The translations under genes were made by a program, and so were the position numbers. From NCBI RefSeq assembly GCF_050916235.1, contig NZ_CP104854.1, positions 1 through 64,000 of the forward strand: a stretch of 64,000 nucleotides of DNA, read 5' to 3'. Numbering within the stretch: the stretch's first letter is position 1; each line of letters opens with the position of its first letter. The notes beneath the pieces were generated by a model that saw only the letters and a program-made list of their open reading frames with translations, had not been told where the DNA came from and made no database searches. Below, piece by piece: positions 52,770 through 60,773 of the stretch. The DNA is from Maridesulfovibrio sp050916235 (lineage in GTDB: Bacteria > Desulfobacterota > Desulfovibrionia > Desulfovibrionales > Desulfovibrionaceae).

Positions 52770-54486
52770 CCCTCCATACAGAGTCGTTCAGGACTTTGAG
52801 ATATGCGCTTACACGGTTCATATCACCTTGTGCCTGAGCACGGCGCAGGGCGTCCGTGAGCTTTTTACGGCCCAGGTCGTACCGCCGACGGGCAATAATT
52901 TTACAGACATGCCGCCATTCTTCAGCCAGTTCCTCACCGGACAGAGCTTCTTCAGCCCTGCTGGAGATATAAAACTGCTTTTCCGAATCATCTAAAAGAG
53001 GAATTATGTCCTGCCCGCTATGGGCCGAAATTTTGGACCACAGTGTTTTGCCCCAGTGCGAGGTTAGGACCTGTCCAACTCCCCTTTCCGATAATTCGAC
53101 GACATATTCCGGATGCTTTACCGCATATCTCAAGAAATATTTATCATCTTTGACCTGTGCGCCCACCGGAGGGGCAACGCGCGTCGGCTGACGGACAGCC
53201 TGCTGCTGCGGAACCGGAGAGTTCAGCGCACCGGAAAAAACCGATCTCAATTCAGCTTCCGCCACCCCAAGGCCGGCAGCGACCTTGGGCAGGTAGTAAG
53301 CACGTAAAGAAGCACTGGTCATCCCCTTGAGGAATCCCTGTGCCCAATCCATAACTTCCCGGGGAGAATACCCCTGCTGCAGGGCGCTCAGACAGAAATC
53401 CAAACCATCCCTAGCATCATTTAAAAACACCTGAAATCCATCAGCCCCTCTGGCCTGAAGGATACTGTCAACATCCTCCCCTTCGGGAAGGACTATCACT
53501 CCGCAGGAAACTCCCTGCGTGAGAATCATCTCCGCGCTGCGCAGGGCCGCCTTGCGTCCCGCTGCATCACCGTCGAAAACAAGATCAATTTTGGAGCAGA
53601 ACCCCCTCAACCGCTTTACCTGGTCAGGAGTCAGGGCTGTGCCCAGAACACCGCAGGAATTTGTGTACCCGAACTGATGAAGCGAGATTACATCCATGTA
53701 CCCTTCGGTAAGCAGCGCATGCTTGGTCCGGGAAATGGAATTACGGGCCGTCCACAGCCCGTAAAGATGGTCACCCTTCTTATAAATCGGAGTGTCACTG
53801 CTGTTAAGGTACTTCGGTTCTCCTTCTGTAATTATTCTTCCGCCAAAAGCAATAACCTTGCTCGATAAATTTTTTATCGGAAAGATCAGCCGAGAGCGAA
53901 AACGGTCATAAATACGGCCCTGGGCATTCTGGGAAAGAAGTCCGGCCTTGACTCCCTGCTCGGATGTATATCCCTTGGAAATCAAGAACTTTTCCAATCC
54001 CTGCCAGTCTTCAGAGCTGCACCCCAGACCGAAAGACTCGATAACAGAGGAATCCAGCCCCCGTTTTTCGAGATAGTTGCGGGCTGTACGCCCTTCAGGA
54101 AGCCTGAGCAGACGCGAATAATAATTGGCGGCCTGCTCATGCATATCCATGAAAAGTTTACGTTCAGAACTTCTTTTAGCCGCCTGCGGATCAACCTTGC
54201 CCGGGGTAAGCTCCACTCCGGCCTCTGCCGCAAGCTGCTCTAGGGCATCCTTGAATTCAATCCCGTTGATCTGGGCATAGAAATCAAAAACATCCCCGGA
54301 AGCCTGGCATCCGAAGCAGTAAAAGAACCCCTCATCGCTGTTTACACTGAAAGAGGCTGTCTTTTCGTTGTGAAACGGACAAAGGCCCATCCACCTGCCT
54401 GAAACAGGTCTGAGTTCCACATACCGGCGCACGATGTCGGCTATGTCGAGACGATCCTTTATAGCCTCAATGGCAGCCCGGTCCAC
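52753..54486 (-). CDS. dnaG: DNA primase
   Basis: Makes RNA primers for DNA replication. An N-terminal CHC2 zinc ribbon (Cys36, His39, Cys57, Cys60), the RNA polymerase/Toprim core from about 170 to 350 (LLTEGYMDVISLHQFG with the catalytic Glu, DLVFDGDAAGRKAALRS with the DxD acidic group), and a less conserved C-terminal DnaB-binding region make up 577 residues. Part of the rpsU-dnaG-rpoD macromolecular synthesis cluster; its end overlaps rpoD by 17 bp. Confidence 0.97.
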   Translation of the reverse strand: MDRAAIEAIKDRLDIADIVRRYVELRPVSGRWMGLCPFHNEKTASFSVNSDEGFFYCFGCQASGDVFDFYAQINGIEFKDALEQLAAEAGVELTPGKVDPQAAKRSSERKLFMDMHEQAANYYSRLLRLPEGRTARNYLEKRGLDSSVIESFGLGCSSEDWQGLEKFLISKGYTSEQGVKAGLLSQNAQGRIYDRFRSRLIFPIKNLSSKVIAFGGRIITEGEPKYLNSSDTPIYKKGDHLYGLWTARNSISRTKHALLTEGYMDVISLHQFGYTNSCGVLGTALTPDQVKRLRGFCSKIDLVFDGDAAGRKAALRSAEMILTQGVSCGVIVLPEGEDVDSILQARGADGFQVFLNDARDGLDFCLSALQQGYSPREVMDWAQGFLKGMTSASLRAYYLPKVAAGLGVAEAELRSVFSGALNSPVPQQQAVRQPTRVAPPVGAQVKDDKYFLRYAVKHPEYVVELSERGVGQVLTSHWGKTLWSKISAHSGQDIIPLLDDSEKQFYISSRAEEALSGEELAEEWRHVCKIIARRRYDLGRKKLTDALRRAQAQGDMNRVSAYLKVLNDSVWRDDEQH

Positions 54487-54585
54487 GAAAATCCTCCCTC
54501 AAATTCACATAACATTTGGAAGTCGCTGAAATAATGCGCAATCAACCTGCCAGAACTTCCATAGCACGGCAGGAAACAATTTGCA

Positions 54586-56895
54586 CTACACTAATTCGAC
54601 CTCGGTCATGCCGTCCCCGCCCCTGTCTTCGGGAGCAAGGCTGTAGGAGGCAACCGCAGGATTACCATCAAGAAACATGTGTACTTCCCGCCGCAAAGCG
54701 CCGGTTCCACGTCCGTGCACGACTTCTATGTCGGTAGCTCCGCGCAGCAGGGCCTGATCAAAAAAGCGGCCCAGCTCGCTGATGGCCACATCCGCCCTTT
54801 TTCCTCGCAGGTCAATACTCAGGGTCATTTCACCCTTGGGGGCAGCTTTTTCGACCTTATCAGTCAGCAGACGGACTTTTTCCTGTTCCGCCTTACGCCC
54901 GACCGGCCCGAGTTGGTCAGCTGGCATCCACATGGCAACACCGTCCATATCAACCTTTACTCGCTGCTTGCGGTCATCCTTTTCAAGAACAACTCCCTTG
55001 CGGTTCCAGTTGATATTCAGAATTGATGAGCCGACCTTGATATCATCGAAAGAAAACGGCTTGGGCGCATTTTCGACCGCCCTTTCACCACCGATGGATT
55101 CACGTGCTTCAGCAAGTTTTTTCAAAGCCTGTTTACGGCCGATTTTGCCGTCCTGCCACTCCTTGAGCACGTCCTGAGCCTGCTTCTTGATATCGGCCAG
55201 AACGGAAAGACGTTCGCGTTCAAACTGCTCTTCCAGCTTGGCTCGCTTGGCTTCAAACTTGGACTTGACGCGATCCAGCTCCTCCAGTTCCTTTTCCCTG
55301 CTGACGGCAAGTTCATTGAGTCGGTTCATGACCGAACCGGTATCGGAACCTTCCATGAGCAGATACTGTTCGGCCTTGGTCAGCAAAATCTCGGGAAAAC
55401 CGTGTTCGCGGGCAACATCAAGGGCAATTGAAGCTCCCACCTGATCATAAGCAAGGCTGAAAAGCGGCTTCTTGGTGGAAGGATCGAAAAGTACGCTGGC
55501 CGCACGGACACCCTCGGTAACAAGAGCATAGGTCTTGAGAGCCGGGAAGTGAGTGGCGGCAAAGCAGGTCACACCGTTATCAAGCAGTCCGTCCACAACG
55601 GCCTGCGCAAGGGCAGCCCCCTGTGCCGGATCCGTTCCGGAACCGAATTCATCAAGAATGAACAGGGTTGAGGAGTCCATGGAATACCAGATACGGCTGA
55701 TGGATTTGATCTGGGCTGAAAAAGTACTGACGTTGTCTTCAATAGACTGCTCATCGCCCATGATGACGAAAATTTCTTTATAGAAAGGCAGAACAGAGCC
55801 TTTCTCCACCGGCACGGGAATACCGCTGAAAGCCATGGCAGCAAGCAGACCTACGGTCTTGAGGCATACAGTCTTACCACCGGCGTTTCCGCCGCTGATG
55901 ATGAGAACCTTCTGGTCGGCAGGAAGCTGGATATTAAGCGGATGGACCCTGCCTTCGACCGAGGTAAGCAGCGGATGGCGTGCACCTTTGAGGTCAAATC
56001 CTTCACCGGAAGTAACATCAACGGCAACAGCGCGCATGGCTTCGGCATAATGGATCTTTGCCTGCAGAACATCATATGCAACGAGAAAATCGTAAGCAGC
56101 CTCACACTGGTCGAATTCAGAACGGACCAGTCCGGTCAGGTAAGTCAGGATCTTCAGTTCCTCGGCCCGCTCCTGCTGCTTGAGCTCCTGCATGGAGTTG
56201 TTGAGCTCCACAAGGAAAAGAGGTTCAAAATAGCAGGTTTCACCGGTGTTGGAATAATCGTGAATAATTCCCTGGAGACGGCCCTTGAAGTTTGTCTTCA
56301 GGGGCAGAACATAGCGGTCATTGGCTATGGTCATGAAATCATCCTGCATGAACCGGCTTATGTCCTCGCCGTGGATGAAGTCACGCACTTTCTTGGCACA
56401 ACGCTGATGAAGTCCGCGGATGGACTGGCGGATGTCGTAAAGTTCAGGGGAACTTTCGTCCTTGATATTACCGTCCTGATCAAGACAGCGTTTCAGGCCG
56501 GAAAAAGTTTTTTCAGGCCAGCTCACCGACTCCATAAATTCGACAAGTTTGTCCCAGTCACGTTTTTCGGCAATATCGAGAGCTTCTTTCAGAAGTCTTG
56601 CCTGTCCCAGAGTCTGGACCAGAGCGTAGAGAGCATCTGCGTCGAGAACACTATTGGGTTTTGCAAGATAAAGAAAAAGTCCCTCAAGAGGGGGAAAGGT
56701 TCCGAGCCGAAACCCGGTTTCTTTATAGAAATTCAGACCCTGACGAAAAAAACGGGCCATGGAGTTAACGGAGTCCGCATCCTGCAGGGGAAACAGGTCC
56801 AGACAGGCTTCTGCTCCGGAAGGAGAAACGCTGTAACCGGAAAGGACTTTGAGAACCTTCGGAAATTCAAGTAGCTGGAGAGATCTTGGCTCCAT
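54586..56895 (-). CDS. mutS2: Endonuclease MutS2
   Basis: MutS paralogue lacking the mismatch-binding domains; acts in suppression of recombination or in rescue of collided ribosomes (RqcU) in characterised bacteria. The core domain is at about 1-300, Walker A is ISGGNAGGKTVCLKTVGLLA near 335, Walker B LFILDEFGSGTDP near 410, a coiled coil spans about 520-580, and the C-terminal Smr nuclease domain starts near 690 (IDLRGKRADVAI, VVHGRGTGALR). Length 769 is normal. Inserted between yqeY and dnaG; an intrinsic terminator lies before it. Confidence 0.95.
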   Translation of the reverse strand: MEPRSLQLLEFPKVLKVLSGYSVSPSGAEACLDLFPLQDADSVNSMARFFRQGLNFYKETGFRLGTFPPLEGLFLYLAKPNSVLDADALYALVQTLGQARLLKEALDIAEKRDWDKLVEFMESVSWPEKTFSGLKRCLDQDGNIKDESSPELYDIRQSIRGLHQRCAKKVRDFIHGEDISRFMQDDFMTIANDRYVLPLKTNFKGRLQGIIHDYSNTGETCYFEPLFLVELNNSMQELKQQERAEELKILTYLTGLVRSEFDQCEAAYDFLVAYDVLQAKIHYAEAMRAVAVDVTSGEGFDLKGARHPLLTSVEGRVHPLNIQLPADQKVLIISGGNAGGKTVCLKTVGLLAAMAFSGIPVPVEKGSVLPFYKEIFVIMGDEQSIEDNVSTFSAQIKSISRIWYSMDSSTLFILDEFGSGTDPAQGAALAQAVVDGLLDNGVTCFAATHFPALKTYALVTEGVRAASVLFDPSTKKPLFSLAYDQVGASIALDVAREHGFPEILLTKAEQYLLMEGSDTGSVMNRLNELAVSREKELEELDRVKSKFEAKRAKLEEQFERERLSVLADIKKQAQDVLKEWQDGKIGRKQALKKLAEARESIGGERAVENAPKPFSFDDIKVGSSILNINWNRKGVVLEKDDRKQRVKVDMDGVAMWMPADQLGPVGRKAEQEKVRLLTDKVEKAAPKGEMTLSIDLRGKRADVAISELGRFFDQALLRGATDIEVVHGRGTGALRREVHMFLDGNPAVASYSLAPEDRGGDGMTEVELV

Positions 56896-56957
56896 GGGAA
56901 TCCAGTGTGGAAAAATGTTTGATCAACACCCCTCGAAATGCAAGGGGTCCAATACGG

Positions 56958-57001
56958 AAAAAACGGCAAACAGCCCCGGATATGCTCCGGGGCCTGCCGT
57001 T
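56958..57001 (-). terminator. Intrinsic terminator between yqeY and mutS2
   Basis: On the minus strand a double stem (AACGGCA ... TGCCGTT outside, GGCCCCGG/CCGGGGCT inside) is followed by six T. It separates rpsU-yqeY from mutS2-dnaG-rpoD, comparable to the terminator between rpsU and dnaG in E. coli. Confidence 0.87.
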
Positions 57002-57023
57002 AAATACTGGTTGAAGCTGATCG

Positions 57024-57470
57024 TCAGGAAAGACGGGCGCGAACCAGACCGCTGAGGGCCTTTCCGTCAACCTGTCCCTTGTGGGCGGCCATGATGGCCT
57101 GCATCACTTTGCCCATATCCTGCATTGAGGATGCACCGAGATCTGCAATGACCTTGTCCACGGCCGCCGCAAGTTCCTCAGGGGAAAGCTGGACGGGCAT
57201 GTATTCGGACAGAGCTTCGGCTTCTACAGCCTCAATCTCGGCCAGCTCGGGACGATTGGCAGCAATATACTGCTCGTAAGCGTCCTTGCGCTGTTTGATC
57301 TGCTTTGCAACTAGATCAAGCACGTCGTCATCAGAGAGCTCTGCCCCCTTGAGTTCGACAATGCGATTTTTGATGGCGGTCTTGAGATGTCTCAGAACCG
57401 TCTTCTTGACATCGTCCTTGGCTTTATAGGCCACGATGTAATCTTTATCGATCTGCTCAATGAGAGTCAT
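57024..57470 (-). CDS. yqeY: GatB/YqeY domain protein
   Basis: Small helical protein with the same fold as the tail domain of the amidotransferase subunit GatB, which contacts tRNA. It begins LIEQIDKDYIVAYKAKDD, has LKTAIKNRIVELKGAELSDDDVLDLVAKQIKQRKDA with the family spacing, and ends with MGKVMQAIMAAHKGQVDGK followed by a short basic helix. Length 148 is typical. It follows rpsU by 2 bases, a widespread pairing. Function in free form is not established. Confidence 0.93.
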   Translation of the reverse strand: MTLIEQIDKDYIVAYKAKDDVKKTVLRHLKTAIKNRIVELKGAELSDDDVLDLVAKQIKQRKDAYEQYIAANRPELAEIEAVEAEALSEYMPVQLSPEELAAAVDKVIADLGASSMQDMGKVMQAIMAAHKGQVDGKALSGLVRARLS

Positions 57471-57472
57471 AA

Positions 57473-57673
57473 TTAACCCATTGAAATTTTGCGCATTTTT
57501 TTAACGAGCCTTTTGCGGGCAGCAGCTTTTTTCTTCTTACGCTGTACGCTGGGCTTCTCATAGTGCTGACGCTTCTTGAGTTCGGAAAGAACTCCCGCTT
57601 TTTCAACCTGCTTCTTAAAGCGGCGAAGAGCGATTTCGAAGTTATCAGATTCTTCGAGGTATACTCCGGGCAA
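57473..57673 (-). CDS. rpsU: 30S ribosomal protein S21
   Basis: Small basic protein of the 30S subunit, needed for initiation. The sequence PGVYLEESDNFEIALRRFKK and the lysine-rich second half (RKKKKAAARKRLVKK) are unmistakable. The frame extends to an ATG at 57709 and includes a GTG at 57682, but family proteins begin MPGV, which fits the TTG at 57673; a G-rich ribosome site (GGGGGGGTGA) lies just before it, giving 66 residues. First gene of the macromolecular synthesis cluster, with its own promoter about 50 bases upstream. Confidence 0.93.
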   Translation of the reverse strand: MPGVYLEESDNFEIALRRFKKQVEKAGVLSELKKRQHYEKPSVQRKKKKAAARKRLVKKMRKISMG

Positions 57674-57730
57674 AAAAATCACCCCCCCTTGACAAATCTC
57701 GCAAGACATCTCTGCATGCGGAAGAGGGTA

Positions 57731-57760
57731 TTTATAGTCCTAAATTTAAATCCAAGTCAA
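57731..57760 (-). promoter_or_regulatory. Sigma-70-type promoter of rpsU-yqeY
   Basis: On the minus strand TTGACT (57760-57755) and TATAAA (57736-57731) are separated by 18 bases. Start of transcription near 57724, 50 bases before the TTG start codon of rpsU. Confidence 0.65.
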
Positions 57761-57770
57761 GAAATATAAC

Positions 57771-57808
57771 AAAAAAAATATCCGGTACCAGAAGCAGATA
57801 CCGGATAT
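57771..57808 (-). terminator. Intrinsic terminator of the HU unit
   Basis: On the minus strand ATATCCGGTA and TACCGGATAT form a 10-bp stem around an 11-base loop, followed by T tract. It lies 25 bases after the 58-residue membrane protein gene, just before the rpsU promoter. Confidence 0.87.
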
Positions 57809-57832
57809 TAAAAATCTTTTAAAAAAAAGAAA

Positions 57833-58009
57833 CTAATGACTGGCTGTATCAGCCTTGGAATCCATCCATGCTTTAACGGCACAGTAAGTCATGCCGGCAC
57901 CGAGAATACCGAGAACAACGTACAGAACGCCAAAGAAGATGAAATGATCCGGCTGCCACCAGGGAAGATCCATAGGAAGGGGACTCTGAACAGTTTCACC
58001 ATGCAACAT
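57833..58009 (-). CDS. Unannotated 58-residue single-helix membrane protein
   Basis: A short gene translating to 58 residues: a polar N-terminus with proline and tryptophans (SPLPMDLPWWQPDHF), one membrane helix at about residues 23-46 (FIFFGVLYVVLGILGAGMTY and CAVKAW), and a short charged tail. The ribosome site AAGGAG lies nine bases before the ATG, the gene starts 16 bases after the HU stop and ends before a strong terminator, so it is expressed with HU. No family recognised; the WW motif at the interface and positive-inside tail suggest N-out, C-in topology. Confidence 0.8.
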   Translation of the reverse strand: MLHGETVQSPLPMDLPWWQPDHFIFFGVLYVVLGILGAGMTYCAVKAWMDSKADTASH

Positions 58010-58025
58010 AATTCATATCTCCTTA

Positions 58026-58298
58026 TTATTTAACAGCGTCTTTGAGCAGCTTGCCGGGGCGGAATTTAACCACCTTGCATGCGGGGATCTTGATTTCATC
58101 ACCGGTGCGGGGATTGCGGCCGGTACGTTCCTTTCTTTCATCAACCTGGAAAGTGCCGAAACCTGTAAGGGTCAGTTTTCCTTCGTTGACCAGAGTCTCT
58201 TCAACTGTATCAAGGAAATAGTTGAGGCAACGCTCCGCATCAGCTTTGGTCATGCCTGCTTTCTCGGCAATTTTTACTACGAGTTCAGCCTTAGTCAT
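58026..58298 (-). CDS. hup: HU-family DNA-binding protein
   Basis: Nucleoid protein of 90 residues that bends DNA as a dimer. The N-terminus MTKAELVVKIAEKAGMTKADAERCLN, the GFGTFQVDERKERTGRNPRTG arm with the Pro that intercalates, and FRPGKLLKDAV at the end are typical of HU. Good AAGGAGG ribosome site. Followed by the 58-residue membrane protein gene. A promoter lies upstream near 58520-58551. HU rather than IHF from the sequence around GRNPRTG, though close paralogues may exist elsewhere. Confidence 0.95.
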   Translation of the reverse strand: MTKAELVVKIAEKAGMTKADAERCLNYFLDTVEETLVNEGKLTLTGFGTFQVDERKERTGRNPRTGDEIKIPACKVVKFRPGKLLKDAVK

Positions 58299-58363
58299 CA
58301 GTCCTTCCTCCTTAAAACGGGAAAATGATTATTGCGGCACACTCATCTGCGCCTGCCATTAAA

Positions 58364-58380
58364 CTTACCCAACAGGTAAG
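58364..58380. repeat. Short inverted repeat upstream of HU
   Basis: CTTACC and GGTAAG pair around a 5-base loop (CAACA), in the 250-base leader region of the HU gene. It could be an operator or a leader hairpin. Confidence 0.4.
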
Positions 58381-58521
58381 AGTTGGTTTTAAATCAATTC
58401 GCAGCAGCATTCCGAAACGGAATATGGTTTGCTACCACCCCAAGACTAGTAAGACAAGCCCCTGTTCGCTAAAATTCACCACAATCCAGCGAAAACCTTG
58501 AGTTACATGCCTTGATCAAAA

Positions 58522-58551
58522 TCTAAAACAGGATTTTCGCCAACAAGTCAA
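58522..58551 (-). promoter_or_regulatory. Possible sigma-70 promoter of HU
   Basis: On the minus strand TTGACT (58551-58546) and TTTAGA (58527-58522) with an 18-base spacer. The -35 box overlaps the last codons of rsmA. The leader to HU would be about 220 bases. Confidence 0.4.
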
Positions 58552-59336
58552 GAGGGAAAATCGTTTTTGACGCATTTATAAAGCCCCTGAAATTGCAGTG
58601 GCGACAAGGCTTCCGGGCGATCCGCGAGGGTTATACCCTCCTTCTCCGCCCACTCCAGAACCTGATCTGATATGAATGATTTCAATATCTTACCCAACTG
58701 CTTGCGCCTGTACTGAAAACAGTATTTCACGAGCCCTGCAAGCCCTTCAATATCAACGGGTTTTTCATTTTCAGGTAAAGAAATAAATTTAATCACGGCC
58801 GAATCAACTTTCGGCTGCGGCCTGAAAACAGTGGGAGGAACCTTGAACAGGTAATCGGTGTGGCAAAAACTCTGCACCCAGACGCTGATGGCCCCGTATT
58901 TTTTTGAGCCGGGATCTGCGGTAATGCGCATCCCTACTTCATGCTGAACCATAAACACGCACATGGCTCTGCACTTGAAAGCCACATCCCACATGATTTT
59001 AGAAGCCACGTTATACGGAAGGTTGCCGACAATCTTCCAAGTCTTCGCCGGATCAAGATCTTCCCAGCGAAACTTCAGGGCATCCTGCTGAACAACTTCT
59101 GCTTCCGGGAACTCCGCTTCAAGAGCCGGGGCCAGATCCCGGTCCTTTTCAATGAGAGTCAGGCTTCCAGGCCCTGCTTCAAGAATAAATTTAGTAAGAG
59201 CACCCTGCCCCGGCCCGATTTCAATTACCGAATCCTCCGAGGAAATCCTGAGGCTGTCTACAATCTTGCGAGCTATATTTGCATCCTGCAAAAAGTTCTG
59301 GCCGAGGCTTTTTTTAGCCCTGTGATTTATCTGCAC
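58548..59336 (-). CDS. rsmA: 16S rRNA dimethyladenosine transferase
   Basis: KsgA-type enzyme that dimethylates A1518 and A1519 of 16S rRNA, a late check of 30S assembly. KKSLGQNFLQDANIARKIV at the N-terminus, EIGPGQGALTKFIL near 40 for SAM, IVGNLPYNVASKIMWD near 110 containing the catalytic NLPY, and FRPQPKVDSAVIKF near 190 are all present. Length 262 is typical. It stands alone between HU and the divergent flxA-like gene; no clear ribosome site is visible. Confidence 0.95.
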   Translation of the reverse strand: MQINHRAKKSLGQNFLQDANIARKIVDSLRISSEDSVIEIGPGQGALTKFILEAGPGSLTLIEKDRDLAPALEAEFPEAEVVQQDALKFRWEDLDPAKTWKIVGNLPYNVASKIMWDVAFKCRAMCVFMVQHEVGMRITADPGSKKYGAISVWVQSFCHTDYLFKVPPTVFRPQPKVDSAVIKFISLPENEKPVDIEGLAGLVKYCFQYRRKQLGKILKSFISDQVLEWAEKEGITLADRPEALSPLQFQGLYKCVKNDFPS

Positions 59337-59547
59337 AAATACTCCGAAACAAATTGAGTTAAAAAAGAAACGTCACTTTAGCTTTAAGTATGCCGGTTAA
59401 GCAAGACAATGGTTCCCCCCTCGACCAACTTAAATTGCTACATCCCATTCCATACCCGACTGCAGCAAGACACTCTGAACCGCCAACCACCCAACTGGGC
59501 AAATTGTCAGTAAGAAATATCTTTATAAATTTACTTTGACATAAATA

Positions 59548-59574
59548 TAAACTTTTACGGATCAGAACCGATAC
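59548..59574 (+). promoter_or_regulatory. Sigma-28 (FliA) flagellar promoter
   Basis: TAAACTTT at 59548-59555, an 11-base spacer, and ACCGATAC at 59567-59574. This agrees with the sigma-28 consensus TAAAGTTT-N11-GCCGATAA at 13 of 16 positions with exact spacing, and lies 42 bases before the flxA-like start codon. Confidence 0.72.
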
Positions 59575-59616
59575 AGAGATCATATAAAGATTCTAACCTT
59601 CATACGAGGTGATAAT

Positions 59617-60084
59617 ATGTCCTATGAAATCAAAATCGGAACTGAGCAGGCCCAGACCTTTGCAACTTCAACCATCAGAGTAGACAATGTAAAGGAAGAT
59701 ACAGAAAAGTCTTCGCAGACCGTCAGCAAAGACGGTGACACCGTTGAAATTTCCGACGAAGCCCGGGATCTTCTGCAGCAGGCAAACTCTGCCAAAGAAC
59801 AGTCGTCAAAATCAGGTTCTTCCGAGAGCTCTTCCACCGAAAGTAAATCCAAGGAAGACGAGATGATCGACAAGCTCAAGAAGCAGATTGAAAGACTCAG
59901 ACAGGAAATCGAGAAACTCAAGCAGGATCCGGACAAGAACAAGGATATGATCTCCGCCAAGGAAAACGAACTTATGCAGCTTCAGGGACAATTGACGGTT
60001 CTCCTTAAACAAAAAGCCGAGAACAGCGGAACGTCTACAGGTGGCGGAACGAGAGCCCAGGGATTTGCAAAATCCCTCACCTAA
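59617..60084 (+). CDS. FlxA-like coiled-coil protein
   Basis: A 155-residue protein related to FlxA-like proteins. The N-terminal 70 residues are polar and low complexity, with SKDGDTVEISDEARDLLQQA near 40, a stretch that resembles the anti-sigma FlgM-type or flagellar-associated small proteins; residues 78-132 form a coiled coil (DKLKKQIERLRQEIEKLKQD); the tail is glycine- and threonine-rich. FlxA of E. coli is a sigma-28-dependent gene of unknown function; here too a sigma-28-type promoter lies directly upstream. GAGGTGAT precedes the ATG. No flagellar genes adjoin. Confidence 0.8.
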   Translation: MSYEIKIGTEQAQTFATSTIRVDNVKEDTEKSSQTVSKDGDTVEISDEARDLLQQANSAKEQSSKSGSSESSSTESKSKEDEMIDKLKKQIERLRQEIEKLKQDPDKNKDMISAKENELMQLQGQLTVLLKQKAENSGTSTGGGTRAQGFAKSLT

Positions 60085-60180
60085 CCTTGCGGTAATATCC
60101 TTTTCAGCACTTTGACAAAAGCAATTAAAATTCATAAGCGAAGGGATATAAATTAATTCCGTTAAGGATGGAGGAGATTC

Positions 60181-60693
60181 ATGAATCTTAGGGACCATAT
60201 CCGCGATGTGCCCAACTTTCCCAAAGAGGGCATCGTTTATTTCGATATTACACCGCTTCTGGCTAATCCGGGTGCATTTCAGTATACCATCGACATGATG
60301 GCTGAACGTTTCAGCGACTACAAGGCTGACAAAATTGCCGCAGCTGAAGCCCGTGGCTTTATTTTCGGTGCTCCGCTTGCCTACAAACTCGGTATTGGAT
60401 TCGTACCCATCCGCAAGCCCGGCAAGCTGCCCTATGAAACCATCTCCGTCAATTACGATCTCGAGTACGGAACCGACTGCCTGAGCATGCATATCGATGC
60501 AGTAGGCAAAGATGAAAATGTTCTGCTCATAGATGATGTACTTGCTACCGGCGGAACAGCTCAGGGAATGGTAAAGCTGGTTGAAAAAGCCGGCGGTATC
60601 GTCTCCGGCATCGGCTTTCTGGTCGAACTCGGCTTCCTTGACGGAAAAAGCAAGCTGAACGGCATCCCCAGCAGCCACCTTCTCCAGCTCTAG
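60181..60693 (+). CDS. apt: Adenine phosphoribosyltransferase
   Basis: Salvages adenine to AMP with PRPP. MNLRDHIRDVPNFPKEGIVY is the classical Apt start, AAEARGFIFGAPLAYKLG near 58 the base-binding region, and LLIDDVLATGGTAQGMVKLV near 118 the PRPP loop. Length 170 is typical. GGAGGAGATTC precedes the ATG. It is followed, after a terminator, by mtnP, whose product releases adenine, so the two can form one salvage route from methylthioadenosine. Confidence 0.97.
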   Translation: MNLRDHIRDVPNFPKEGIVYFDITPLLANPGAFQYTIDMMAERFSDYKADKIAAAEARGFIFGAPLAYKLGIGFVPIRKPGKLPYETISVNYDLEYGTDCLSMHIDAVGKDENVLLIDDVLATGGTAQGMVKLVEKAGGIVSGIGFLVELGFLDGKSKLNGIPSSHLLQL

Positions 60694-60708
60694 AATAATC
60701 CCTTTACG

Positions 60709-60746
60709 AGCTCCTTTTCACCCATACGGGGAAAAGGAGCTTTTTT
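60709..60746 (+). terminator. Intrinsic terminator between apt and mtnP
   Basis: AGCTCCTTTTC and GAAAAGGAGCT form an 11-bp stem around an 11-base loop, followed by TTTTT. It separates apt from mtnP. Confidence 0.88.
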
Positions 60747-60773
60747 ATTTCACCCTACGCAAAGGAAATCACC

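Noticed and set aside
51042..52799. 585-codon open frame antisense to rpoD
   Set aside because: Shadow of the highly conserved sigma-factor gene; no recognisable protein features.
57836..58033. 65-codon plus-strand frame opposite the 58-residue membrane protein
   Set aside because: The minus-strand frame has a ribosome site, membrane helix and terminator; the plus-strand one has none.
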